Source: Legionellaceae bacterium
Lineage (GTDB): Bacteria; Pseudomonadota; Gammaproteobacteria; Legionellales; Legionellaceae
Length of the DNA stretch: 64,000 nt
Direction of reading: 5' to 3'
Assembly: GCA_030696305.1 (NCBI GenBank)
Contig: JAUYSP010000003.1
Span: forward strand, 29,415-93,414
The notes beneath the pieces were generated by a model. The model was not told where the DNA came from, made no database searches, and saw only the letters and a list, made by a program, of their open reading frames with translations. Position numbers and translations under genes: made by a program. Shown here one piece after another: positions 63,932 to 64,000 of the stretch (the first letter of the stretch is position 1; each line of letters begins with the position of its first letter).

Positions 63932-64000
63932 GGTCTGTTGACAATTCATTTCCACAGAGCCCACGTCCCGCGGCTTGTCCGCGGGATCCAGAGATATTGC
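63931..64000. repeat. Copy of the GGGTCT inverted-repeat element, cut by the window end
   Basis: GGGTCTGTTGACAATTCATTT... is colinear with the left part of the element at 37356 (terminal repeat, TTTCCAC, then CGGCTTGTCCGCGGGATC). Only its first 70 bases are in the window. It begins at the last base of the cytochrome gene stop codon, preceded by TA. Confidence 0.85.

Overview
The window is an AT-rich chromosomal segment of a gammaproteobacterium, most likely of the order Legionellales. The strongest evidence is an icmT-icmS-(unassigned ORF)-icmQ block at 5911-7562, part of the Dot/Icm type IVB secretion system of Legionella, Coxiella and relatives. Several effector-like proteins (ankyrin, LRR, OTU/AAA+, membrane coiled-coil and a putative Cys/His/Asp protein) and a Lpp0805-type surface lipoprotein agree with a host-associated Legionellales bacterium. 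I cannot name the genus from sequence alone.

Layout. 1-5850: housekeeping genes (a truncated mechanosensitive-channel-like gene, HIT protein, yqgE-ruvX-pyrB operon, comM, ubiK, 5-formyl-THF cyclo-ligase, small PA3496-like protein). 5911-7562: the icm block, ended by a palindromic MITE-like element and a ParD-like/RelE-type toxin-antitoxin pair. 8611-16443: a two-gene operon encoding a membrane-anchored 573-aa protein and a 2035-aa protein with an OTU-like protease domain, a membrane segment, a helical-repeat region and four AAA+ modules. The modules look like a duplicated pair, with the first pair degenerate. This operon is my best candidate for an undescribed system. 16516-29661: katE, a CvfB-like RNA-binding protein, an orphan receiver, a DnaA-box-rich gap, mfd, a divergent PEP-carboxylase-like gene, sohB, a secreted polysaccharide deacetylase, yggX and tRNA-Phe.

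29845-40214 is an accessory stretch: ankyrin protein, LRR protein, a large membrane PAS-GAF-GGDEF-EAL protein, a membrane protein whose C-terminus is encoded by an inserted inverted-repeat element, a secreted protein, an IS4-type transposase and a small putative thiol enzyme. 40287-57601 is mostly housekeeping on the minus strand: htpG with a heat-shock-type promoter, the aceE-aceF-lpd pyruvate dehydrogenase operon, a Cys-rich lipoprotein, a Kef-type antiporter, an OlsB-like acyltransferase, rpiA, ald-etfA-etfB, a glycine-zipper lipoprotein, alr and dnaB. 57870-64000 holds a POT-family peptide transporter, a three-gene operon of membrane and coiled-coil proteins, and a diheme cytochrome c peroxidase-like protein that ends against another copy of the inverted-repeat element.

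How the parts fit. IcmT, IcmS and IcmQ are parts of one secretion machine whose remaining genes must lie elsewhere. The accessory proteins are plausible but unproven substrates. Small repeats of two families (a hairpin family with GCGAAGC-like stems, and an element with GGGTCTnTTGACAATT ends) sit at gene borders and in one case inside a reading frame.
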